Below are positions 39,462 to 49,560 of a stretch of DNA of 64,000 nt, in pieces. A program made the translations under genes and the position numbers. A model generated the notes under the pieces. The model worked only from the letters and a program-made list of their open reading frames with translations. It made no database searches and had not been told where the DNA came from. Positions within the stretch are counted from its first letter, which is position 1. Every line of letters begins with the position of its first letter. The stretch comes from Chrysophaeum taylorii (lineage: Eukaryota; Sar; Pelagophyceae; Pelagomonadales; Pelagomonadaceae), in contig JAQMWT010000392.1 of NCBI GenBank assembly GCA_029834535.1, positions 1 to 64,000 on the forward strand, read 5' to 3'.

Positions 39462-39482
39462 TCTGTCGATTAGTAGTTAGGA
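38285..39482 (-). mobile_element. Helitron unit H4
   Basis: Minus orientation, complete at both ends: 3' CAAGTGCAGGCC at 38,285, 5' terminus (complement of TCCTAACTACTAATCGACAG) at 39,482. The helicase remnant is at 38,555-38,949 and onward. The 5' portion contains an internal tandem duplication of about 180 bp (39,026-39,204 repeated at 39,208-39,386), and a CAGA/CAAA microsatellite at 39,413-39,460. Confidence 0.8.
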
Positions 39483-39727
39483 AAACGAGACTAGCCCGCG
39501 CCGCAACGACGGGTCCTACAACGCGTGGGCTTTCCCCTTTTTTTGCGTGAGGGGACGAAAGGATGCCGACTTCACTATGGGGACTAGTTCCATCGCGACG
39601 ATCTCGCGGCGTGGCGGCACATACTGCTTGAGTACAAATGAACATAGCTCAGCGATCCGTTGAGTATGTCTTAGTACAAACTGAAACATAGTTAACGGCT
39701 CGTACGAACTTTCTTATCCGACCCTGA
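39483..39727. other. Unrelated 245-bp spacer between Helitron units
   Basis: Sequence AAACGAGACTAGCCCGCGCC onward has no counterpart in the other units or elsewhere that I can see. It contains CAAACTGAAACATAGTTAAC-like AT-rich sequence. A second Helitron 5' end (CAAACATCTGTCGATTAGTAG) follows at 39,728-39,763. Confidence 0.5.
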
Positions 39728-40827
39728 CAAACAGACAGACAAACATCTGTCGATTAGTAGTTACAAGTGCAGGCCAGTAAGCTCGCCAGTAAGTTCACCT
39801 GGTCCCAATCTCTAACCCCAGTAAGTTCACCTGGCCCCAGTAAGTTCACCTAGTCCCAATCTCTAACCCCAGTAAGTTCGGTGTAAGCCCACTCGTGCTC
39901 ACATCCACTCACCCCACTCTCCTTCGAGCTCGTCGCTCTCACCTCCGCCAATCTAAGCTGCTTTGATCCGTACACGCCGCTCGCCTTTGCGTTCACTCTA
40001 AAAACCCCTGTAAGTTCACTTGGTCTCAGTAAGTTCACCTGGTCACTAAGTTCACCTAGTCCCAATCTCAAACCCCAGTAAGTTCACCTGGTCCCAGTAA
40101 GTTCAGCTACCGTGCGCGTGTAGACGCCGGGAGGGGGCTTATCGGTATTGCGCAGCACGTGTGGGGTAGGGTGGAGTCGTCGACTCAGAAGAGGATATCC
40201 TCGGGGTTGCCGATCGACAGAGAGCCACGTAGAGCTGGACGTGACAGAAGACGGGCTTGGGCAAGAGGACGCCGACCTCGCGGGGCGTCTGGCCCTGGCT
40301 CTTGGTGATCGTTTGGCGTCGGCGGGCCTTAAGGGATACAGGTTGGAGGAGCCTCGGTGACAACGACACGATCGATCATGTATCTGGTACCGTTGCAGTG
40401 GCCGTGCGACGGGTCGAGGTTGCGAAGACTTTAAGCTCGCGATCAAAGTCAGCATGCCGTTGGTTGTCAGGGAGTTGAAAACTCTACTGTAAAGAGCGAG
40501 GCGTCGTCTTCCGACCCAGCCTAGTCAGCCGAAAAGAACTCCGACGCCTCGTCTCCGGGAATAAAAGGACGCAGTCATGCGCGCGTTGTCAGCATCGACA
40601 ACATCGTTTCAACGGGGCGTGAGAATGGCGCGCTGGCTAAAAGAGCCGCCGCGGGTCGTGGAAATAGTCTGCGAGGTAGACGGCTTGGAGGATCACTGTC
40701 TGGCTCTCGCGCCTACATGATCCTTACTCTCGTGCCTACCTGATCCTTACCCTAAATCGAGGGACAAACAGACAGACAGACAAACAAACAGACAGACAGA
40801 CAAACATCTGTCGATTAGTAGTTAGGA
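39728..40827 (-). mobile_element. Helitron unit H5 (with an extra 5'-end fragment on its 3' side)
   Basis: 39,728-39,763 is only the 5' terminal piece of one unit. The full unit runs from CAAGTGCAGGCC (39,764) to the complement of TCCTAACTACTAATCG (40,827). The helicase remnant is at 40,084-40,478, with TINKSQGQT changed to TITKSQGQT. A small deletion (GAGGTCGCCG) is visible near 40,675. Confidence 0.8.
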
Positions 40828-41296
40828 AGACAGACAGACAGACAAACACACACCCCCCCCTCTTAGCAGTCGACATTTAAAGACAGACAAACAGGCGGCC
40901 CAAACTCGCCGCATCTACCGCGAGTGGGGGATCGCCAACGCATTAGGCCGGGCTCGCTGTGCCCTCACCGCCCTCACCCATGTCGCCGCCTCGGGGAACC
41001 CCGCCCAGGCCGCCCGATCCCAGCAGGACGTCACCCTTCGTCGCACATACGTCCGGCGGCAGTATGCGTACGACCTACGGGCGGGGCCCGTCCTCTCTTC
41101 GCCTGCCCCACGCCTCGGCGATGACCCCGACTAGGTCCCGCGTACTTATCTCCGCCCGTCAGGCACATCCCTCATACCCCACAAACCCACCCACATCCTT
41201 CATGCTCCCCACACACACCCCCCCGCTCTTAGCAGTCGACATTTAAAGACAGACAGACAAACAAACAGACAAACATCTGTCGATTAGTAGTTAGGA
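40828..41296 (-). mobile_element. Helitron 5'-end derivative H6 with small ORF
   Basis: A short element without helicase. It has a CTTAGCAGTCGACATTTAAA segment at both sides (40,862 and 41,229), the ACATCCTTCATGCTCCCCAC segment seen reversed in H1 and H9, and the 5' terminus TCCTAACTACTAATCG (complement) at 41,296. The left edge is a GACA run. The MULE composite begins 9 bp later. Confidence 0.6.
40898..41134 (+). CDS. Small Ala/Arg-rich ORF within H6 (no start codon)
   Basis: Reading frame of 78 codons: AQTRRIYREWGIANALGRAR, CALTALTHVAASGNPAQAAR, then QQDVTLRRTYVRRQYAYDLR and a TAG at 41,132. The mixed, helix-forming composition looks like a protein fragment. It may be a captured gene piece or a remnant of the autonomous element's protein. 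It lacks a Met at its start and is not recognised. Confidence 0.3.
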   Translation, partial: AQTRRIYREWGIANALGRARCALTALTHVAASGNPAQAARSQQDVTLRRTYVRRQYAYDLRAGPVLSSPAPRLGDDPD

Positions 41297-41305
41297 TTAT
41301 TATTA

Positions 41306-41410
41306 GGGAAAAGTCAAGTTTCCAACCACCATGTATGTTTGGTCACCGTAAATCCCCAACAAGTTTGGTCACTTAAGTTTAGTCAATCCGTATCTTGGCT
41401 GACTAAACTT
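41306..41410 (+). repeat. MULE terminal inverted repeat, left
   Basis: GGGAAAAGTCAAGTTTCCAA, CCACC, then GTTTGGTCAC and related boxes; matches the complement of 48,575-48,679. Confidence 0.8.
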
Positions 41411-41484
41411 ATGCTCGAGGAAAGCAAGGATAGGGCTCGCTGACAAAACAAGGCCCGCTGTGATCAAGCATTTGGAGGTTCTGC

Positions 41485-42079
41485 ATGTCGCGTCGTGACT
41501 CCGGAGCGTCCTTCGACTTCGACACGGATGACGAGGAGGTCGATATCGACGAGGGCTTCGCTCAGGTCGAGCGGGACCGTGCTGGTATCACGCTGACGTC
41601 GGGCGACGACGACACCAAGAACGCCAAGCGTGGCCTGACGAAGGTTAACGACTGTGACAGATCGCCGCGTACGCTGTCGCAGCTCAGAATGTTCAAGCAC
41701 CACGTTTCGCTGCTTTCACGCTACCCGACGAAATCCGAATTTAGTATGTGCGTTCGGGAAGAGGCCGAGTTGCAGCCGAAGATGGTCGACACGGGGGGCA
41801 AGCAACAGCGTGCATAACATGATCAATACCGCGACGGCGTTGTCGTTCAAGTGTAAAGTAGAGGGCTGCGGCTTCTTTAAGCGCGCTGCTCGTCGTGATG
41901 GGCTTATAGACTTCGTCGTCACGCATGATGAACCTCACACAGGAGTTTTTACACCGACAAAAACCCAGCCCAAGTCGAACTACCGCGCAGAGCACTTCTT
42001 AGAGGCCGTGACGACCATCATCAAGAAGGGCTCTATGGAGAGCAAGTCAGGAGGCACTACTCGGAAAGGCGTCTGGTAG
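41485..42079 (+). pseudogene. MULE transposase N-terminal DNA-binding part
   Basis: First an acidic N-terminus (MSRRDSGASFDFDTDDEEVD, frame 41,485-41,817), then in another frame (41,654-42,079) FKCKVEGCGFFKRAARRDGL and FVVTHDEPHTG. The C-x4-C ... H-x3-H pattern fits the zinc-binding MuDR/WRKY-GCM1-type domain that precedes the MULE core. The two halves are in different frames, so this is broken or contains an undetected short intron. An inverted homologue lies at 48,190-48,513. Confidence 0.6.
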
Positions 42080-42263
42080 ATGTCCACAACAACGTCATCA
42101 AGGAAAGGCTCAATGAGATGACGAACCGTGAGCATACACTCTCATCCGTCGAGAACATCTAGCTCAAGTCCATCCTAGCGCTCTTGGGAAACGAGGAGAG
42201 GAACGTGGTATCACCGGTGTCTTGCGCAGGTCTTGTTTGTGGCTGTTGTCCTGCGAGGATGTG

Positions 42264-42475
42264 CATGTGTGTGATCAAACTTGTAATGTTCTGACCAAAC
42301 TTTGTGACAAAACTTGTGACTGTATGACCAAACGTGTGACTTTATGACCAAACTTTTGACTTGGTGACCAAACTTGTGACTTTATGATCAAACTTATGTC
42401 CGTGTGATCAAACTTTGTGAACTTGTAGCTTTCTGATCAAACTCTTTTGGTTTCGTGACCACACTTGAAAATCGT
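42264..42475. repeat. Cluster of TGACCAAACTT motifs inside the MULE
   Basis: About ten copies of GAYCAAACTT in 210 bp, spaced 15-25 bp. The same motif dominates both outer TIRs and the central palindrome arms. Lies between transposase segments and could be an intron or an inserted subterminal block; such clusters often bind the transposase. Confidence 0.7.
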
Positions 42476-42557
42476 AGCTTAGTGTGTTAGTATACTTCGC
42501 CACATCTACATTCACGTGTGTGCATCAAAGTCACACTTGTCATTCTCTTAGGCGGAG

Positions 42558-45098
42558 TTGCACGCTTGCCAGCGCGCGTTGCGAGCCCACGGTCATGCGG
42601 TTAAGTTGTATGGCGCGAAACAAGGAGATCTCCTGAAGGTATTCATGAAGAGGCTCAAGTCTGAGCACAAGTCGGAACAAGAGTTCAGGCATGGCTCCGA
42701 CAGGAGCCGGTACAAGAGCTTAGACCTCAACGACTACAAGATCCCTGAAACGCTGCAGTCACCTGCCTTGGCTGATAGGAAGTTCTTCTTAGGTTATGTC
42801 GTCGTGTCGAAACCCGCCATACGCATGATGAATGCGGGCCTCCTGCGCCGGCAGGCGTTTATTGACGGCGCTCACTGCCTCGACAACCAGGTGATGATTT
42901 CTGTGACCGGCCGTGATGCCAACAACCACCTCGTGATGATATCCACTTCGCGGTGGAACATGACCGAGTCTGCGGAATCGATCGGCAAGGTCATTAAACT
43001 GACCGTCGAGAACATCCCGCACAGAAACTGTCAGGGATTCGTCATAGTACAGGACTTCCAAAGGGAGGCCTCATAGCGCACGTCACCGTGAGTGACCTCG
43101 CTAGCACCATTTGATTCCTCGTCTAATTCCGATTCCTGCGCAGCATACGCCCGAGGCCGACGCCTTCTCGTGCAGTAAGTCTTTGATGAACTGTTTACTC
43201 TTCGTGAATACGTCCTATTCACAGTGAACCACGGCAGCGAGAACATCGCAAAGATCGCGGAATCCGGGGACGCCGCTATCTTTCGTCGCTTTGTTGAGGC
43301 GCCTACGAAGGCGGCCAGCGACGCTTTTCATGCCGAACTTTCTCCCAAGGCCCAGCGTTGGGTGAGTCATAATCTCCTCGTGGCATTGAGTTTTCTGGCA
43401 CTACAGGTTGCCAGTCGGCGCGAATATGCGCGAAAGCATCTGAACGATCAGGAAGCAGACACCGTCACAGTGTTAGACGGGCCCAGGGCACTCTTTGGCA
43501 CGAGTACGAACAACCCGGCGGAGGCTTTCAACAAGAAGCACATCAACGCGAGGTTATGCAACGGACCCAAGTCCCTCCAGACCTTGTTCGCTGAGCAGGC
43601 AACGACCTACGCGGATACGAGCGCAGCGGCCATCCGGTGCGCAAAAACCGGCGAGAGGCTCACGTGAGTCTTCCTCGTGTTCGGATGCAAATTGTTGCGT
43701 CATTAGTTTCGTCTTGTCTTCGATCAAAATAGCGTGTTTTCGGCCAATAATCTCAAGGGTCTCAACCATCTCAAATACGTACGGGCCTACGGGCCTTTGT
43801 CTTTTCAGATCAAACTCCCGTTGTTATGTTCACACTTGTCGGGTTGTTCTATGTGATATCTAAGCGTGAACCGTAGGCCCAACTACAATAATGATGCCCA
43901 AGTCAAGGTTGCAAAAAGCAAGACCCGGATAACAAGAGTTCAGCCTTACGGCGGCGGCGCTGGGGCCAATAAGGGGACGTTCTTGGTGTATGTCAAAGGT
44001 GACAACAATCAGCAACTTACGTCCGTCGTTGTTATCGGGCAGAAGGGATACGTGAATTTTGAAGATTCGGAGCAACTCGACGTACTTTCCTGTAGCTGTG
44101 GCAACTACGCGTTCTCTCGCTTGCCGTGCGTTTGCATGATTGGAGCTCAGATAGCTCGCGGTGAGCATGCTGAGGATCTCTATCCACTTTGGACCACGAC
44201 GCAGCGTTGGGAAAATCAATATCGGGTCGGGGGGGTGTTTCCGATTCTCAACGCAACGGAAATTGAATCGGCGCAAGGAGAAATTGAAGCCGAATGCAAA
44301 GAAGCTGGTGAGGAGTTTGAGCCTTGGCTGCCATCCGCGATCGGGCCCCGACGGACAGGCAGGCCAAAGAACGACCAACGCCAAGAATCCTCGCTGCGGA
44401 AGAATACGGGGTCGGGGTCAAAGAAGGACCGGAAGCGAGCACGAAAAGAAATGGCCAAGACGTTCGCCGGGTTGGACCCAAAAGGAACTGCAGCCCGGGT
44501 CGCCAGTAAAAAGCGGAGGAAAGGAGGCCGCAAAGCAACCGAGCCTACCGAGCCTCCCGCGTCTACCGAGCCTCCCGCGTCTACCGAGCCTACCGAGCGT
44601 GCCGCGTCTCCCGCGTATACCGAGCCCACCGAGCCTCCCGCGTCTACCGAGCCTCCCGCGTCGACCGGGCCCCCAAACAAGCAGCAGAAAGAGTCGTCTA
44701 CAAGCTCGTTTCCTCCCTGGTGGCCAACAGACAAAGAAGCGTGGGACCGTGCGCGCGCCGAGCTCACCACCACCCTCAATATGCTTACGGCGCACGGAAG
44801 GAGTGTCAAATCAGTCCGGGTGATGGCTTCGGATGTGCCATATCCCGCTGCGCAGCCTAAACACGACGTTCCTGGAACAGTCACCTACGCCAGAAACAAG
44901 TTCGCCGTCACGTACGACAACGGGGACGATACGGAGCGGTATGATGCGAACGACGAAGACAAGGGAATCCTTGCCGAGCTGAGTATGGGGTACTTCTTAC
45001 CTTTCGAGAACGATTCGGTGCGATATTTGAAGCCGAGTTCAATGATGTGTGTTTTTATGGGAGTGTCCAAGAATGTTTGTAGCAGCGAGCTCGTGTGA
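42558..45098 (+). pseudogene. MULE transposase core, SWIM finger and C-terminal extension
   Basis: Three segments. 42,558-43,076 contains the MULE domain: RQAFIDGAHCLDNQVMISVT then GRDANNHLVMISTSRW (first catalytic Asp in FIDGAH). 43,224-43,667 holds the conserved TSTNNPAEAFNKKHINARL block. 43,877-45,098 has a SWIM-type zinc finger, CSCGNYAFSRLPCVC, where the usual CxH is CxC. It then carries a TEPPAS tandem repeat (44,545-44,660) and a Tudor-like KFAVTYDNGDDTERYD. The second and third join cleanly by a 213-bp GT-AG intron (43,664-43,876, phase 2). The first junction (43,077-43,170) keeps a stop and no clear splice pair, so the gene is probably dead. Mutator-type DDE transposase, cut-and-paste. 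Confidence 0.75.
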
Positions 45099-45399
45099 CC
45101 CCACGGTCCTATCGGGCATGTACACCCAACGCACTCGACACGGAAACAACAGGCTTCGTGCAGGAATCCAATCAATCAGGACGGCCTACGCGTGCTCCAC
45201 CGGCCGGAAAGCCTCGCTCCAAGAAAAGGACCCAGTGCGCCATGTTCTCCGCTCGTTCAACAAGGCTCACAGGTGACTTGTTTATTTCCAAGCTCCCGCG
45301 TCGACTTCAAATCCATGGTTCATTAACGCCCGGGGGGCACTTCGACATAGCCGTGTGGTTGCCTCGACAAGACCGCCAACGACAACCTCCACAACACTA

Positions 45400-46976
45400 T
45401 CAAGAGGCACCCTCCTTAGAACCTCTGATGCGCGCTCTCGACCCTGAATCGATTCGCAAAGACGCTCTCCCTCTCGGATTTTGGGATCCAGAATGGGATG
45501 ATCCGTGTCACGCTGACCATTTACCTTTGTCTTTTGGCGTCTGCCTCTTGCCGAAGAATGGCGGACGACCACGGCAACAGCACCATGGTGAGTCGCGGTA
45601 TGGGATGCTCCTACGATGGAAGGTGCGAGAATGGGCCCAGCTTAACCGCGTCAAGCCGTGGGAAACTGCTGGCGAGGCCGCGCGTCGCAGCCCTCAATAT
45701 GCGAAGCTCCTTGCGTATCGCCGCGCTGTCTTAGGACGGACCTCCTTCTAAGGCGGTCATGGGGGGGTGTCCATGCCGCGCGTGTAACGCCACGGTAGAT
45801 TCTGCGTAGCTGCAGCACCTAGCTTTCTTTTTAAAAGCATTTTCGCACCAAAAGCGCTCACGCGCCCCCTTAAAAAGCCTCCTTAAGTTTGATTTAAAAA
45901 GCCGAAGTTTGGTCAATACTGTGGAAGTTTGAGGAGTAGTGATCAAACTTGTTGACCAAACTTACAAGGAAATTAATCAAACTTTTAGGGTTGATTGATC
46001 AAACTTAATGCAACTTCGGAGTGACCAAACTTAACTGACCTAACTTCTATGGAAATTGACCACACATGTGAGTTTTTCCTCAATCGTACATCAAAATCGA
46101 GCAAACATGAAAGAAATTCACCAAACTTTTTGACCAAACTTGACGGATCCCTAATAATAATAATAAGGGATCGGTAACCCTAATAATAATAATAAGGGAT
46201 CGGTCAAGTTTGGTCAAAAAGTTTGGTGAATTTCTTTCATGTTTGCTCGATTTTGATGTATGATTAAGGAAAAACTCACATGTGTGGTCAATTTCCATAG
46301 AAGTTAGGTCAGTTAAGTTTGGTCACTCCGAAGTTGCATTAAGTTTGATCAATCAACCCTAAAAGTTTGATTAATTTCCTTGTAAGTTTGGTCAACAAGT
46401 TTGATCACTACTCCTCAAACTTCCACAGTATTGACCAAACTTCGGCTTTTTAAATCAAACTTAAGGAGGCTTTTTAAGGGGGCGCGTGAGCGCTTTTGGT
46501 GCGAAAATGCTTTTAAAAAGAAAGCTAGGTGCTGCAGCTACGCAGAATCTACCGTGGCGTTACACGCGCGGCATGGACACCCCCCCATGACCGCCTTAGA
46601 AGGAGGTCCGTCCTAAGACAGCACGGCGATACGCAAGGAGAGCGGGCAGCGACACGCGGCCCCGAGAGCAGATTCCCACGGCTTGGCGTACTTAAGCTGG
46701 GCCCATTCTCGTACCTTCCATCGTTCGTAGAAGCCACCCAAACCGCGACTCACCACGGTGGTGTTGCCGTGGTCGTGCGTCATTCTTCAACAACAAGCGG
46801 ACATAGGACACCAGACTTACACGGTCTGCGTGAGACGGATCACCCCATTCTGCATCCCAAAACTCGAGAGGGAGCGCGTCTTTGATAATCGACTCGGGGT
46901 TGAGAACGCGAAACTCGACGACCTCGAGAAACTGCGCGAGCAACGCCCCTCGAGCACCCAAAGATTGTAGTCCCAC
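45400..46976. repeat. Large inverted repeat (palindrome) at the MULE-MULE junction
   Basis: Left arm 45,400-46,151, right arm 46,196-46,976, spacer 44 bp of two CCC(TAA)nGGG blocks. The inner 420 bp of the arms are almost identical: both encode the same 71-residue ORF, MITTPQTSTVLTKLRLFKSN... The outer 350 bp are about 75-80% alike. They encode, facing outward in opposite senses, the phrases LDPESIRKDALPLGFWDPEW and LNPESIIKDALPLEFWDAEW, the C-terminal reading of each MULE copy. Such a structure can form a cruciform. Confidence 0.85.
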
Positions 46977-47640
46977 ACTTGTGCGGGACCGTACAGGACC
47001 ACGTTCAGGAGTTCCTCACCGTCGCGTACCCGATCCGGAGTTAGCTGTCTAGCTTGATCATGGGACGGCAACGCGAGCACGTGCCGTTACGCCAGCATAA
47101 ACAACTCGCACGACCGTAAGAGAACACCTCCTTATCCTCCTCCTCCTCGCGCATCTCGACAACCCCGCCCTGCCGCAAGATCTCCCCGGGAGCTGCTGCT
47201 GCACCGTCGAGCACTGTACGAGAAAGTCGGCAAATACAAGCTGCGGCGCGAAGGGATGTCAAGACGTCGACAGCCTCGTTCCGGAAGATCGCCGACACCA
47301 CCCCTGTAATTCTAACCCAGTCATCAGTACGAGTCTAAAATATGACAAGTTTGATGTGATTGTTCGAAATTTGATCACACCAAATTGAATGCCTCCAAGT
47401 TTGACCATACACACGCATCAACATGCGAATACTCGCAGAACAACATACAAACAAGGCCTGCGCAAGACAACGCTGATACCACGCTGTTTCGTCGCCCAAG
47501 ATTATTCGGATGCGCCTTATTAGTTCGATGTTTATGACAGACTACAGCGAACGATCCCGGTTCGTCATCTCGTGCCTTTAGCGGATGACACTGTTGCAGA
47601 TGTCTATCAAACGCATATGCCGAGAAGAGCCGCCTGACAG

Positions 47641-47860
47641 ACTGAATAACTAACTAACTAACTTCAGACCTCTCCCGAGCATGGGAGCCAGGCCGGACCG
47701 GCAGGAGCCGGTGCGGAATCACAGAGGCAAATCACGCAGTTGTGGGGCAGGGGCGAGGGACGAGGACGGACTCGTTGATGGTGGACCGCCACTGCGCGGT
47801 CTTGTGCGAGGTCGTGCAAAAGCGTCGCAGGCCGCGGACGTGTTGGTCCACGAACAATCG
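47641..47860 (-). mobile_element. LINE 3' end with (TTAG)n tail, copy 1
   Basis: On the minus strand the sequence reads LAQDRAQWRSTINE, the C-terminal phrase of many LINE ORF2 proteins. A short 3' UTR (GAGAGGTCTGAAG) and (TTAG)4 at 47,646-47,663 follow. A second copy with the same order lies at 49,154. 5'-truncated; upstream limit uncertain (47,860-48,150 not assigned). Confidence 0.6.
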
Positions 47861-48574
47861 ACCTGTCCGTCGCGCTCTGCCCAACCGAGCGAACCCCATC
47901 CCAACACGGACTTTCCGGGTGCTAACCGGCCAGCGAGCCGCCTGACGACTTGCCCTCCATAAAGCCCTTGATGAGGACCGACACGGCCTCGCAGAAGTGT
48001 GCTTCGCGCGATAGCTGGATCTTTGTCGGCAAGAAGGTTCGGAGCAGGTGTGCCTTTTAGCACATGTGACGGTATTGTCTACTTGCACATCACAACGACC
48101 AGCACGCACATAAACGCTGCATCTTACATATAGCACTTGAACGACAGCGCTGTCGCGCTGTAGACCATGATGTTGTACGCGCCGTCAACTTGCCGCCCGT
48201 GTCGAACATCATCTGCTGCAAGTCGGCCTCGAGAACACACCTGCTGAACTTGGCATCTTGGTCAGATCGAGTAAAGTGGAGCCTCGTATTTGCGCGCTCT
48301 GAGCTGCGACAGCGTACTCGGCGATCTCTCGTAGTCGTTTACCTTCGTCTGGGCACGCGACTTCTTGTTTTCTTTCTCGGCGTCGTGGTCAACCGACGTC
48401 GGCGTGTTACCACCACGCTCCCGCTCGACCTGAGCGAAGCCCGCATCGATACCGTGTTCGTTTCGAAGTCGAAGGACGATCCGGAGTCACAGCGCGACGT
48501 GGAGAACCGCTGAAAGCTTGATCACGGCGGGCCTTGTTTTGTCATCGAACCGTATGTTTGCTCTCTAAGAGTAC

Positions 48575-48679
48575 AAGTTTAGTCAACCAAGAGACGGATT
48601 GACCAAACTTAAGTGACCAAACTTGTTGAAGGTTTACGGTGACCAAACTTATATGGTGGTTGGAAGCTTGACTTTTCCC
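48575..48679 (-). repeat. MULE terminal inverted repeat, right
   Basis: Complement of 41,306-41,410 at about 90% identity, ending CTTGACTTTTCCC. Confidence 0.8.
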
Positions 48680-49153
48680 TTACTATTATTAGTGTTCGGA
48701 CTCGAGTTGAACCCCGCAGTCACATCGATCACTTCGCTGGTGGACGTCTACGCCGGCTCGGTGCGGCCTCTTGTCATCTGCTCGCGCGTGCTCGCCGTTC
48801 GCGCGCCAATCCTGATCACGGAGCTCTCTCCTCGACCATCGCCACTGTCGGAATATGGTTTGATCAGTGCCGACGGCTCGACACGCCACACTCCATAGCC
48901 CGTCGTTCGCAGTCCCAATCCGCGCGATGCACAGCGCCTCCGCCGACTTACGGACGCCCCACTCCGTTGACACGATCCCCACACGACATGGGAGGTAAAC
49001 TGGGTAGAGAGTCCGTGGAGCGCTTTAAGATGGACAACACGTCGCACTATCAACCTCTGCGCGTCCCGGAACCGGGTCCTCGGGCCACCGCGCTGGGATC
49101 CGAGACTTGCGCAACCCGCGTGCGAGGTCGGCGAGGTCCGCCGACATCGTCTT
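48680..49153. other. No gene supported
   Basis: Begins with the MULE target duplication TTACTATTA. Short ORFs on both strands, none recognised; probably decayed repeat sequence between the MULE and the LINE tail. Confidence 0.35.
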
Positions 49154-49200
<47 letters not shown>

Positions 49201-49560
49201 TTTCGGACCTCTCCCGGGCATGGGAGCCAGGCTGGGCCGACAGGAGCCGGTCCAGGATCACAGAGCAAAATCACACAGTTGAGGTAGAGGCGAGGTATGA
49301 AAAGGCGTTGATGGCGGACCGCCACTGCGCGCGGTCTTGTGCGAGGTCGTGCCCACGAGTTGAAGGGGATATCGCATTTCCGGAGTGCCTTGGCGAGCGT
49401 CCTCCCGTACGTCATCTGCGGAGCCCCCGGTGGGCGCTTGGAGCGGACCCAAGACGAGAGCATCTTGCGAGGGAGTCGGGAGAAGGGCATGCGGGCGACG
49501 TTACCAGCCCAGAGGAGCTAGCGTCGTCTTTACCGTACAACATGCACGCACGTTGAAGTC
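49154..49560 (-). mobile_element. LINE 3' end with (TTAG)n tail, copy 2
   Basis: The tail is (CTAA)12 on the plus strand (49,154-49,201), then a 3' UTR like that of copy 1. The coding end reads, on the minus strand, LRWAGNVARMPFSRLPRKML, SSWVRSKRPPGAPQMTYGRT, LAKALRKCDIPFNSW, and in a shifted frame HDLAQDRAQWRSAIN. This is the classic ORF2 C-terminus of non-LTR elements (GHVARM...RLPRKLL...W...LAQDRxxWR). A frameshift separates the last block, and no reverse transcriptase is seen upstream, so the copy is truncated and dead. Confidence 0.75.

Larger units (their letters stand above)
41306..48679 (+). mobile_element. Composite MULE: two inverted Mutator-like copies
   Basis: Outer ends are 105-bp terminal inverted repeats (41,306-41,410 and 48,575-48,679, about 90% identical), each beginning GGGAAAAGTCAAG and rich in GTTTGGTCA. 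The whole is flanked by TTATTATTA (41,297-41,305) and TTACTATTA (48,680-48,688), an 8-of-9 match to the 9-bp target duplication typical of MULEs. Inside, copy 1 (41,306-46,151) carries the transposase remnants. Copy 2 (46,196-48,679) is inverted, internally deleted and interrupted by a LINE 3' end. The two copies meet at a near-perfect palindrome centred on 46,173 with (TAA)n cores. Either a composite that moved as a unit, or an element palindromised after insertion. Confidence 0.75.
46196..48679 (-). mobile_element. Second MULE copy, inverted and internally deleted
   Basis: Its right-terminal part (46,196-47,300) mirrors 45,000-46,151. 47,340-47,640 mirrors about 42,080-42,300, and 48,150-48,679 mirrors 41,306-41,830 (e.g. 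SELRQRTRRS reading of both). The segment equivalent to about 42,500-45,000, the transposase core, is missing. A LINE 3' end is inserted at 47,641. Non-autonomous. Confidence 0.65.

Noticed and set aside
46152-46195. Telomere or centromere-type repeat in the (TAA)n palindrome core
   Set aside because: Only two short CCC(TAA)nGGG blocks, explained as MULE target-site and end sequence.
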